Assembly: GCA_963989385.1 (NCBI GenBank)
Contig: OZ022514.1
Coordinates: 24,779,222-24,843,221, forward strand
Origin: Ctena decussata
Lineage: Eukaryota > Mollusca > Bivalvia > Lucinida > Lucinidae
Length of the DNA stretch: 64,000 nucleotides
Reading direction: 5' to 3'
The translations under genes were made by a program, and so were the position numbers. Below, piece after piece: positions 44,811-57,800 of the stretch; position 1 is the stretch's first letter; each line of letters opens with the position of its first letter. The notes under the pieces are model-generated. The model was not told the DNA's origin and did no database searches. It worked only from the letters and a program-made list of their open reading frames with translations.

Positions 44811-47800
44811 ACAAAATTTGAACCATATTTACCACGGTGTTCAAGAGTTATGAGCATTTTCAGTAGTTGGCCGTAAATTTTCAACTTGTGCTCGGCAAAG
44901 CCTCGTCCATCGAATAAGGTTGTTATGGGGGCGAGTCGTTAGACAATGTTGACATGTATAAGTATGCAAAATTTTGTCAAAATATCCCATGTGGTTCAAG
45001 AGTTATAAGCGTCTTCGCTAACTGATTACGGTTTTCGCTAACTGATAACGGACGGACGGACGGACGGACGAACACAGTGATTATAGTGCAAACCTGCGGG
45101 TTGTGCAATAAGAAGTTCTGCATACCAGTGGCTGGGCAATGTTAAATTACATAAGTATACAAAAATTGAAGCAAATGTACCAAGCGGTCCAATCTCAAAT
45201 ACCCTAATATTGTTGTTGAAAAAAATGTGAGAAGCTTTTGCACTGCAAAAGATTCTCGTATATTTCAACAAAAAAATATCAGAAAACTAATGTAATCGTT
45301 AGTTAACGTTTCGTTAAAATTTCTGATGTTGAAATCTGTAATACCCTAATATTTTTATTGAAAAAAATGTGAGAAGCTTTTGCGCTTCTTATATTTTCCA
45401 ACAAAAAATATCAGAAAACTAATGTAATCGTTAGTTAACGTTTCGTTAAAATTTCTGATGTTGAAATCTGTAATACCCTTATATTTTTGTTGAAAAAAAA
45501 TGTGAGAAGCTTTTGCGCTTCTCATATTTTTAAACAAAAAATACCAGAATACTAATGTCATCGTTAGTTAACGTTTCGTTAAAATTTCTGATGTTGAAAT
45601 CTGTAATACCCTAATATGTTTGTTGAAAAAAAATGTGAGAAGCTTTTGCACAAAAAAATATCAGAAAACTAATGTCATCGTTAGTTAACGTTTCGTTAAA
45701 ATTTCTGATGTTGAAATTCAAATACCCTAATATTTTTGTTGAAAAAAATGGGAGAAGCTTTTGCAGTGCTCGGTGAAGCCTCGTCACTGTTTTGCATGCC
45801 AGTGGCTGGACTAAGTTTAAATATATAAGCATACAAAATTTGAACCATATTTACCACGGTGTTCAAGAGTTATGAGCATTTTCAGTAGTTGGCCGTAAAT
45901 TTTCAACTTGTGCTCGGCAAAGCCTCGTCCATCGAATAAGGTTGTTATGGGGGCGAGTCGTTAGACAATGTTGACATGTATAAGTATGCAAAATTTTGTC
46001 AAAATATCCCATGCGGTTCAAGAGTTATAAGCGTCTTCGCTAACTGATTACGGTTTTCGCTAACTGATAACGGACGGACGGACGGACGGACGAACACAGT
46101 GATTATAGTGCAAACCTGCGGGTTGTGCAATAAGAAGTTCTGCATACCAGTGGCTGGGCAATGTTAAATTACATAAGTATACAAAAATTGAAGCAAATGT
46201 ACCAAGCGGTCCAATCTCAAATACCCTAATATTGTTGTTGAAAAAAATGTGAGAAGCTTTTGCACTGCAAAAGATTCTCGTATATTTCAACAAAAAAATA
46301 TCAGAAAACTAATGTAATCGTTAGTTAACGTTTCGTTAAAATTTCTGATGTTGAAATCTGTAATACCCTAATATTTTTATTGAAAAAAATGTGAGAAGCT
46401 TTTGCGCTTCTTATATTTTCCAACAAAAAATATCAGAAAACTAATGTAATCGTTAGTTAACGTTTCGTTAAAATTTCTGATGTTGAAATCTGTAATACCC
46501 TGATATTTTTGTTGAAAAAAAATGTGAGAAGCTTTTGCGCTTCTCATATTTTTAAACAAAAAATACCAGAAAACTAATGTCATCGTTAGTTAACGTTTCG
46601 TTAAAATTTCTGATGTTGAAATCTGTAATACCCTAATATTTTTGTTGAAAAAAATGTGAGAAGCTTTTGCACAAAAAATATCAGAAAACTAATGTCATCG
46701 TTAGTTAAAGTTTCGTTAAAATTTCTGATGTTGAAATTCAAATACCCTAATATTTTTGTTGAAAAAAATGGGAGAAGCTTTTGCAGTGCTCGGTTAAGCC
46801 TCGTCACTGTTTTGCATGCCAGTGGCTGGACTAAGTTTAAATATATAAGCATACAAAATTTGAACCATATTTACCACGGTGTTCAAGAGTTATGAGCATT
46901 TTCAGTAGTTGGCCGTAAATTTTCAACTTGTGCTCGGCAAAGCCTCGTCCATCGAATAAGGTTGTTATGGGGGCGAGTCGTTAGACAATGTTGACATGTA
47001 TAAGTATGCAAAATTTTGTCAAAATATCCCATGTGGTTCAAGAGTTATAAGCGTCTTCGCTAACTGATTACGGTTTTCGCTAACTGATAACGGACGGACG
47101 GACGGACGGACGGACGGACGGACGAACACAGTGATTATAGTGCAAACCTGCGGGTTGTGCAATAAGAAGTTCTGCATACCAGTGGCTGGGCAATGTTAAA
47201 TTACATAAGTATACAAAAATTGAAGCAAATGTACCAAGCGGTCCAATCTCAAATACCCTAATATTGTTGTTGAAAAAAATGTGAGAAGCTTTTGCACTGC
47301 AAAAGATTCTCGTATATTTCAACAAAAAAATATCAGAAAACTAATGTAATCGTTAGTTAACGTTTCGTTAAAATTTCTGATGTTGAAATCTGTAATACCC
47401 TAATATTTTTATTGAAAAAAATGTGAGAAGCTTTTGCGCTTCTTATATTTTCCAACAAAAAATATCAGAAAACTAATGAAATCGTTAGTTAACGTTTCGT
47501 TAAAATTTCTGATGTTGAAATCTGTAATACCCTTATATTTTTGTTTAAAAAAAATGTGAGAAGCTTTTGCGCTTCTCATATTTTTAAACAAAAAATACCA
47601 GAAAACTAATGTCATCGTTAGTTAACGTTTCGTTAAAATTTCTGATGTTGAAATCTGTAATACCCTAATATTTTTGTTGAAAAAAATGTGAGAAGCTTTT
47701 GCACAAAAAATATCAGAAAACTAATGTCATCGTTAGTTAACGTTTCGTTAAAATTTCTGATGTTGAAATTCAAATACCCTAATATTTTTGTTGAAAAAAA

Positions 47801-50800
47801 TGGGAGAAGCTTTTGCAGTGCTCGGTGAAGCCTCGTCACTGTTTTGCATGCCAGTGGCTGGACTAAGTTTAAATATATAAGCATACAAAATTTGAACCAT
47901 ATTTACCACGGTGTTCAAGAGTTATGAGCATTTTCAGTAGTTGGCCGTAAATTTTCAACTTGTGCTCGGCAAAGCCTCGTCCATCGAATAAGGTTGTTAT
48001 GGGGGCGAGTCGTTAGACAATGTTGACATGTATAAGTATGCAAAATTTTGTCAAAATATCCCATGCGGTTCAAGAGTTATAAGCGTCTTCGCTAACTGAT
48101 TACGGTTTTCGCTAACTGATAACGGACGGACGGACGGACGGACGAACACAGTGATTATAGTGCAAACCTGCGGGTTGTGCAATAAGAAGTTCTGCATACC
48201 AGTGGCTGGGCAATGTTAAATTACATAAGTATACAAAAATTGAAGCAAATGTACCAAGCGGTCCAATCTCAAATACCCTAATATTGTTGTTGAAAAAAAT
48301 GTGAGAAGCTTTTGCACTGCAAAAGATTCTCGTATATTTCAACAAAAAAATATCAGAAAACTAATGTAATCGTTAGTTAACGTTTCGTTAAAATTTCTGA
48401 TGTTGAAATCTGTAATACCCTAATATTTTTATTGAAAAAAATGTGAGAAGCTTTTGCGCTTCTTATATTTTCCAACAAAAAATATCAGAAAACTAATGTA
48501 ATCGTTAGTTAACGTTTCGTTAAAATTTCTGATGTTGAAATCTGTAATACCCTGATATTTTTGTTGAAAAAAAATGTGAGAAGCTTTTGCGCTTCTCATA
48601 TTTTTAAACAAAAAATACCAGAAAACTAATGTCATCGTTAGTTAACGTTTCGTTAAAATTTCTGATGTTGAAATCTGTAATACCCTAATATTTTTGTTGA
48701 AAAAAATGTGAGAAGCTTTTGCACAAAAAATATCAGAAAACTAATGTCATCGTTAGTTAACGTTTCGTTAAAATTTCTGATGTTGAAATTCAAATACCCT
48801 AATATTTTTGTTGAAAAAAATGGGAGAAGCTTTTGCAGTGCTCGGTTAAACCTCGTCACAGTTTTGCATGCCAGTGGCTGGACTAAGTTTAAATATATAA
48901 GCATACAAAATTTGAACCATATTTACCACGGTGTTCAAGAGTTATGAGCATTTTCAGTAGTTGGCCGTAAATTTTCAACTTGTGCTCGGCAAAGCCTCGT
49001 CCATCGAATAAGGTTGTTATGGGGGCGAGTCGTTAGACAATGTTGACATGTATAAGTATGCAAAATTTTGTCAAAATATCCCATGTGGTTCAAGAGTTAT
49101 AAGCGTCTTCGCTAACTGATTACGGTTTTCGCTAACTGATAACGGACGGACGGACGGACGGACGAACACAGTGATTATAGTGCAAACCTGCGGGTTGTGC
49201 AATAAGAAGTTCTGCATACCAGTGGCTGGGCAATGTTAAATTACATAAGTATACAAAAATTGAAGCAAATGTACCAAGCGGTCCAATCTCAAATACCCTA
49301 ATATTGTTGTTGAAAAAAATGTGAGAAGCTTTTGCACTGCAAAAGATTCTCGTATATTTCAACAAAAAAATATCAGAAAACTAATGTAATCGTTAGTTAA
49401 CGTTTCGTTAAAATTTCTGATGTTGAAATCTGTAATACCCTAATATTTCTATTGAAAAAAATGTGAGAAGCTTTTGCGCTTCTTATATTTTCCAACAAAA
49501 AATATCAGAAAACTAATGTAATCGTTAGTTAACGTTTCGTTAAAATTTCTGATGTTGAAATCTGTAATACCCTTATATTTTTGTTGAAAAAAAATGTGAG
49601 AAGCTTTTGCGCTTCTCATATTTTTAAACAAAAAATACCAGAAAACTAATGTCATCGTTAGTTAACGTTTCGTTAAAATTTCTGATGTTGAAATCTGTAA
49701 TACCCTAATATTTTTGTTGAAAAAAAATGTGAGAAGCTTTTGCACAAAAAATATCAGAAAACTAATGTCATCGTTAGTTAACGTTTCGTTAAAATTTCTG
49801 ATGTTGAAATTCAAATACCCTAATATTTTTGTTGAAAAAAATGGGAGAAGCTTTTGCAGTGCTCGGTGAAGCCTCGTCACTGTTTTGCATGCCAGTGGCT
49901 GGACTAAGTTTAAATATATAAGCATACAAAATTTGAACCATATTTACCACGGTGTTCAAGAGTTATGAGCATTTTCAGTAGTTGGCCGTAAATTTTCAAC
50001 TTGTGCTCGGCAAAGCCTCGTCCATCGAATAAGGTTGTTATGGGGGCGAGTCGTTAGACAATGTTGACATGTATAAGTATGCAAAATTTTGTCAAAATAT
50101 CCCATGCGGTTCAAGAGTTATAAGCGTCTTCGCTAACTGATTACGGTTTTCGCTAACTGATAACGGACGGACGGACGGACGGACGAACACAGTGATTATA
50201 GTGCAAACCTGCGGGTTGTGCAATAAGAAGTTCTGCATACCAGTGGCTGGGCAATGTTAAATTACATAAGTATACAAAAATTGAAGCAAATGTACCAAGC
50301 GGTCCAATCTCAAATACCCTAATATTGTTGTTGAAAAAAATGTGAGAAGCTTTTGCACTGCAAAAGATTCTCGTATATTTCAACAAAAAAATATCAGAAA
50401 ACTAATGTAATCGTTAGTTAACGTTTCGTTAAAATTTCTGATGTTGAAATCTGTAATACCCTAATATTTTTATTGAAAAAAATGTGAGAAGCTTTTGCGC
50501 TTCTTATATTTTCCAACAAAAAATATCAGAAAACTAATGTAATCGTTAGTTAACGTTTCGTTAAAATTTCTGATGTTGAAATCTGTAATACCCTGATATT
50601 TTTGTTGAAAAAAAATGTGAGAAGCTTTTGCGCTTCTCATATTTTTAAACAAAAAATACCAGAAAACTAATGTCATCGTTAGTTAACGTTTCGTTAAAAT
50701 TTCTGATGTTGAAATCTGTAATACCCTAATATTTTTGTTGAAAAAAATGTGAGAAGCTTTTGCACAAAAAATATCAGAAAACTAATGTCATCGTTAGTTA

Positions 50801-53800
50801 ACGTTTCGTTAAAATTTCTGATGTTGAAATTCAAATACCCTAATATTTTTGTTGAAAAAAATGGGAGAAGCTTTTGCAGTGCTCGGTTAAACCTCGTCAC
50901 AGTTTTGCATGCCAGTGGCTGGACTAAGTTTAAATATATAAGCATACAAAATTTGAACCATATTTACCACGGTGTTCAAGAGTTATGAGCATTTTCAGTA
51001 GTTGGCCGTAAATTTTCAACTTGTGCTCGGCAAAGCCTCGTCCATCGAATAAGGTTGTTATGGGGGCGAGTCGTTAGACAATGTTGACATGTATAAGTAT
51101 GCAAAATTTTGTCAAAATATCCCATGTGGTTCAAGAGTTATAAGCGTCTTCGCTAACTGATTACGGTTTTCGCTAACTGATAACGGACGGACGGACGGAC
51201 GGACGAACACAGTGATTATAGTGCAAACCTGCGGGTTGTGCAATAAGAAGTTCTGCATACCAGTGGCTGGGCAATGTTAAATTACATAAGTATACAAAAA
51301 TTGAAGCAAATGTACCAAGCGGTCCAATCTCAAATACCCTAATATTGTTGTTGAAAAAAATGTGAGAAGCTTTTGCACTGCAAAAGATTCTCGTATATTT
51401 CAACAAAAAAATATCAGAAAACTAATGTAATCGTTAGTTAACGTTTCGTTAAAATTTCTGATGTTGAAATCTGTAATACCCTAATATTTCTATTGAAAAA
51501 AATGTGAGAAGCTTTTGCGCTTCTTATATTTTCCAACAAAAAATATCAGAAAACTAATGTAATCGTTAGTTAACGTTTCGTTAAAATTTCTGATGTTGAA
51601 ATCTGTAATACCCTTATATTTTTGTTGAAAAAAAATGTGAGAAGCTTTTGCGCTTCTCATATTTTTAAACAAAAAATACCAGAAAACTAATGTCATCGTT
51701 AGTTAACGTTTCGTTAAAATTTCTGATGTTGAAATCTGTAATACCCTAATATTTTTGTTGAAAAAAAATGTGAGAAGCTTTTGCACAAAAAATATCAGAA
51801 AACTAATGTCATCGTTAGTTAACGTTTCGTTAAAATTTCTGATGTTGAAATTCAAATACCCTAATATTTTTGTTGAAAAAAATGGGAGAAGCTTTTGCAG
51901 TGCTCGGTGAAGCCTCGTCACTGTTTTGCATGCCAGTGGCTGGACTAAGTTTAAATATATAAGCATACAAAATTTGAACCATATTTACCACGGTGTTCAA
52001 GAGTTATGAGCATTTTCAGTAGTTGGCCGTAAATTTTCAACTTGTGCTCGGCAAAGCCTCGTCCATCGAATAAGGTTGTTATGGGGGCGAGTCGTTAGAC
52101 AATGTTGACATGTATAAGTATGCAAAATTTTGTCAAAATATCCCATGCGGTTCAAGAGTTATAAGCGTCTTCGCTAACTGATTACGGTTTTCGCTAACTG
52201 ATAACGGACGGACGGACGGACGGACGAACACAGTGATTATAGTGCAAACCTGCGGGTTGTGCAATAAGAAGTTCTGCATACCAGTGGCTGGGCAATGTTA
52301 AATTACATAAGTATACAAAAATTGAAGCAAATGTACCAAGCGGTCCAATCTCAAATACCCTAATATTGTTGTTGAAAAAAATGTGAGAAGCTTTTGCACT
52401 GCAAAAGATTCTCGTATATTTCAACAAAAAAATATCAGAAAACTAATGTAATCGTTAGTTAACGTTTCGTTAAAATTTCTGATGTTGAAATCTGTAATAC
52501 CCTAATATTTTTATTGAAAAAAATGTGAGAAGCTTTTGCGCTTCTTATATTTTCCAACAAAAAATATCAGAAAACTAATGTAATCGTTAGTTAACGTTTC
52601 GTTAAAATTTCTGATGTTGAAATCTGTAATACCCTGATATTTTTGTTGAAAAAAAATGTGAGAAGCTTTTGCGCTTCTCATATTTTTAAACAAAAAATAC
52701 CAGAAAACTAATGTCATCGTTAGTTAACGTTTCGTTAAAATTTCTGATGTTGAAATCTGTAATACCCTAATATTTTTGTTGAAAAAAAATGTGAGAAGCT
52801 TTTGCACAAAAAATATCAGAAAACTAATGTCATCGTTAGTTAACGTTTCGTTAAAATTTCTGATGTTGAAATTCAAATACCCTAATATTTTTGTTGAAAA
52901 AAATGGGAGAAGCTTTTGCAGTGCTCGGTTAAGCCTCGTCACTGTTTTGCATGCCAGTGGCTGGACTAAGTTTAAATATATAAGCATACAAAATTTGAAC
53001 CATATTTACCACGGTGTTCAAGAGTTATGAGCATTTTCAGTAGTTGGCCGTAAATTTTCAACTTGTGCTCGGCAAAGCCTCGTCCATCGAATAAGGTTGT
53101 TATGGGGGCGAGTCGTTAGACAATGTTGACATGTATAAGTATGCAAAATTTTGTCAAAATATCCCATGTGGTTCAAGAGTTATAAGCGTCTTCGCTAACT
53201 GATTACGGTTTTCGCTAACTGATAACGGACGGACGGACGGACGGACGAACACAGTGATTATAGTGCAAACCTGCGGGTTGTGCAATAAGAAGTTCTGCAT
53301 ACCAGTGGCTGGGCAATGTTAAATTACATAAGTATACAAAAATTGAAGCAAATGTACCAAGCGGTCCAATCTCAAATACCCTAATATTGTTGTTGAAAAA
53401 AATGTGAGAAGCTTTTGCACTGCAAAAGATTCTCGTATATTTCAACAAAAAAATATCAGAAAACTAATGTAATCGTTAGTTAACGTTTCGTTAAAATTTC
53501 TGATGTTGAAATCTGTAATACCCTAATATTTTTATTGAAAAAAATGTGAGAAGCTTTTGCGCTTCTTATATTTTCCAACAAAAAATATCAGAAAACTAAT
53601 GTAATCGTTAGTTAACGTTTCGTTAAAATTTCTGATGTTGAAATCTGTAATACCCTTATATTTTTGTTGAAAAAAAATGTGAGAAGCTTTTGCGCTTCTC
53701 ATATTTTTAAACAAAAAATACCAGAATACTAATGTCATCGTTAGTTAACGTTTCGTTAAAATTTCTGATGTTGAAATCTGTAATACCCTAATATGTTTGT

Positions 53801-54898
53801 TGAAAAAAAATGTGAGAAGCTTTTGCACAAAAAAATATCAGAAAACTAATGTCATCGTTAGTTAACGTTTCGTTAAAATTTCTGATGTTGAAATTCAAAT
53901 ACCCTAATATTTTTGTTGAAAAAAATGGGAGAAGCTTTTGCAGTGCTCGGTGAAGCCTCGTCACTGTTTTGCATGCCAGTGGCTGGACTAAGTTTAAATA
54001 TATAAGCATACAAAATTTGAACCATATTTACCACGGTGTTCAAGAGTTATGAGCATTTTCAGTAGTTGGCCGTAAATTTTCAACTTGTGCTCGGCAAAGC
54101 CTCGTCCATCGAATAAGGTTGTTATGGGGGCGAGTCGTTAGACAATGTTGACATGTATAAGTATGCAAAATTTTGTCAAAATATCCCATGCGGTTCAAGA
54201 GTTATAAGCGTCTTCGCTAACTGATTACGGTTTTCGCTAACTGATAACGGACGGACGGACGGACGGACGAACACAGTGATTATAGTGCAAACCTGCGGGT
54301 TGTGCAATAAGAAGTTCTGCATACCAGTGGCTGGGCAATGTTAAATTACATAAGTATACAAAAATTGAAGCAAATGTACCAAGCGGTCCAATCTCAAATA
54401 CCCTAATATTGTTGTTGAAAAAAATGTGAGAAGCTTTTGCACTGCAAAAGATTCTCGTATATTTCAACAAAAAAATATCAGAAAACTAATGTAATCGTTA
54501 GTTAACGTTTCGTTAAAATTTCTGATGTTGAAATCTGTAATACCCTGATATTTTTGTTGAAAAAAAATGTGAGAAGCTTTTGCGCTTCTCATATTTTTAA
54601 ACAAAAAATACCAGAAAACTAATGTCATCGTTAGTTAACGTTTCGTTAAAATTTCTGATGTTGAAATCTGTAATACCCTAATATTTTTGTTGAAAAAAAA
54701 TGTGAGAAGCTTTTGCACAAAAAATATCAGAAAACTAATGTCATCGTTAGTTAACGTTTCGTTAAAATTTCTGATGTTGAAATTCAAATACCCTAATATT
54801 TTTGTTGAAAAAAATGGGAGAAGCTTTTGCAGTGCTCGGTTAAGCCTCGTCACTGTTTTGCATGCCAGTGGCTGGACTAAGTTTAAATATATAAGCAT
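44811..54898 (+). repeat. higher-order repeat block 1, 10,088 bp (ten monomers)
   Basis: Landmark intervals are 1022, 1020, 1032, 1020, 1021, 1020, 1021, 1021, 1022 and 889. Private markers include an expanded GGAC tract near 47091-47125, 'gttaaagtttcg' near 46707, 'aatatttctattg' near 49443 and 51484, and 'aatatgtttg' near 45613 and 53793. Monomers alternate between ggttaa and ggtgaa types. Confidence 0.85.
54009..54898 (+). repeat. short satellite monomer (889 bp) lacking s1
   Basis: Same structure as 43922-44810 and placed 10,088 bp from it, at the end of higher-order block 1. Confidence 0.85.
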
Positions 54899-57800
54899 AC
54901 AAAATTTGAACCATATTTACCACGGTGTTCAAGAGTTATGAGCATTTTCAGTAGTTGGCCGTAAATTTTCAACTTGTGCTCGGCAAAGCCTCGTCCATCG
55001 AATAAGGTTGTTATGGGGGCGAGTCGTTAGACAATGTTGACATGTATAAGTATGCAAAATTTTGTCAAAATATCCCATGTGGTTCAAGAGTTATAAGCGT
55101 CTTCGCTAACTGATTACGGTTTTCGCTAACTGATAACGGACGGACGGACGGACGGACGAACACAGTGATTATAGTGCAAACCTGCGGGTTGTGCAATAAG
55201 AAGTTCTGCATACCAGTGGCTGGGCAATGTTAAATTACATAAGTATACAAAAATTGAAGCAAATGTACCAAGCGGTCCAATCTCAAATACCCTAATATTG
55301 TTGTTGAAAAAAATGTGAGAAGCTTTTGCACTGCAAAAGATTCTCGTATATTTCAACAAAAAAATATCAGAAAACTAATGTAATCGTTAGTTAACGTTTC
55401 GTTAAAATTTCTGATGTTGAAATCTGTAATACCCTAATATTTTTATTGAAAAAAATGTGAGAAGCTTTTGCGCTTCTTATATTTTCCAACAAAAAATATC
55501 AGAAAACTAATGTAATCGTTAGTTAACGTTTCGTTAAAATTTCTGATGTTGAAATCTGTAATACCCTTATATTTTTGTTGAAAAAAAATGTGAGAAGCTT
55601 TTGCGCTTCTCATATTTTTAAACAAAAAATACCAGAATACTAATGTCATCGTTAGTTAACGTTTCGTTAAAATTTCTGATGTTGAAATCTGTAATACCCT
55701 AATATGTTTGTTGAAAAAAAATGTGAGAAGCTTTTGCACAAAAAAATATCAGAAAACTAATGTCATCGTTAGTTAACGTTTCGTTAAAATTTCTGATGTT
55801 GAAATTCAAATACCCTAATATTTTTGTTGAAAAAAATGGGAGAAGCTTTTGCAGTGCTCGGTGAAGCCTCGTCACTGTTTTGCATGCCAGTGGCTGGACT
55901 AAGTTTAAATATATAAGCATACAAAATTTGAACCATATTTACCACGGTGTTCAAGAGTTATGAGCATTTTCAGTAGTTGGCCGTAAATTTTCAACTTGTG
56001 CTCGGCAAAGCCTCGTCCATCGAATAAGGTTGTTATGGGGGCGAGTCGTTAGACAATGTTGACATGTATAAGTATGCAAAATTTTGTCAAAATATCCCAT
56101 GCGGTTCAAGAGTTATAAGCGTCTTCGCTAACTGATTACGGTTTTCGCTAACTGATAACGGACGGACGGACGGACGGACGAACACAGTGATTATAGTGCA
56201 AACCTGCGGGTTGTGCAATAAGAAGTTCTGCATACCAGTGGCTGGGCAATGTTAAATTACATAAGTATACAAAAATTGAAGCAAATGTACCAAGCGGTCC
56301 AATCTCAAATACCCTAATATTGTTGTTGAAAAAAATGTGAGAAGCTTTTGCACTGCAAAAGATTCTCGTATATTTCAACAAAAAAATATCAGAAAACTAA
56401 TGTAATCGTTAGTTAACGTTTCGTTAAAATTTCTGATGTTGAAATCTGTAATACCCTAATATTTTTATTGAAAAAAATGTGAGAAGCTTTTGCGCTTCTT
56501 ATATTTTCCAACAAAAAATATCAGAAAACTAATGTAATCGTTAGTTAACGTTTCGTTAAAATTTCTGATGTTGAAATCTGTAATACCCTGATATTTTTGT
56601 TGAAAAAAAATGTGAGAAGCTTTTGCGCTTCTCATATTTTTAAACAAAAAATACCAGAAAACTAATGTCATCGTTAGTTAACGTTTCGTTAAAATTTCTG
56701 ATGTTGAAATCTGTAATACCCTAATATTTTTGTTGAAAAAAATGTGAGAAGCTTTTGCACAAAAAATATCAGAAAACTAATGTCATCGTTAGTTAAAGTT
56801 TCGTTAAAATTTCTGATGTTGAAATTCAAATACCCTAATATTTTTGTTGAAAAAAATGGGAGAAGCTTTTGCAGTGCTCGGTTAAGCCTCGTCACTGTTT
56901 TGCATGCCAGTGGCTGGACTAAGTTTAAATATATAAGCATACAAAATTTGAACCATATTTACCACGGTGTTCAAGAGTTATGAGCATTTTCAGTAGTTGG
57001 CCGTAAATTTTCAACTTGTGCTCGGCAAAGCCTCGTCCATCGAATAAGGTTGTTATGGGGGCGAGTCGTTAGACAATGTTGACATGTATAAGTATGCAAA
57101 ATTTTGTCAAAATATCCCATGTGGTTCAAGAGTTATAAGCGTCTTCGCTAACTGATTACGGTTTTCGCTAACTGATAACGGACGGACGGACGGACGGACG
57201 GACGGACGGACGAACACAGTGATTATAGTGCAAACCTGCGGGTTGTGCAATAAGAAGTTCTGCATACCAGTGGCTGGGCAATGTTAAATTACATAAGTAT
57301 ACAAAAATTGAAGCAAATGTACCAAGCGGTCCAATCTCAAATACCCTAATATTGTTGTTGAAAAAAATGTGAGAAGCTTTTGCACTGCAAAAGATTCTCG
57401 TATATTTCAACAAAAAAATATCAGAAAACTAATGTAATCGTTAGTTAACGTTTCGTTAAAATTTCTGATGTTGAAATCTGTAATACCCTAATATTTTTAT
57501 TGAAAAAAATGTGAGAAGCTTTTGCGCTTCTTATATTTTCCAACAAAAAATATCAGAAAACTAATGAAATCGTTAGTTAACGTTTCGTTAAAATTTCTGA
57601 TGTTGAAATCTGTAATACCCTTATATTTTTGTTTAAAAAAAATGTGAGAAGCTTTTGCGCTTCTCATATTTTTAAACAAAAAATACCAGAAAACTAATGT
57701 CATCGTTAGTTAACGTTTCGTTAAAATTTCTGATGTTGAAATCTGTAATACCCTAATATTTTTGTTGAAAAAAATGTGAGAAGCTTTTGCACAAAAAATA

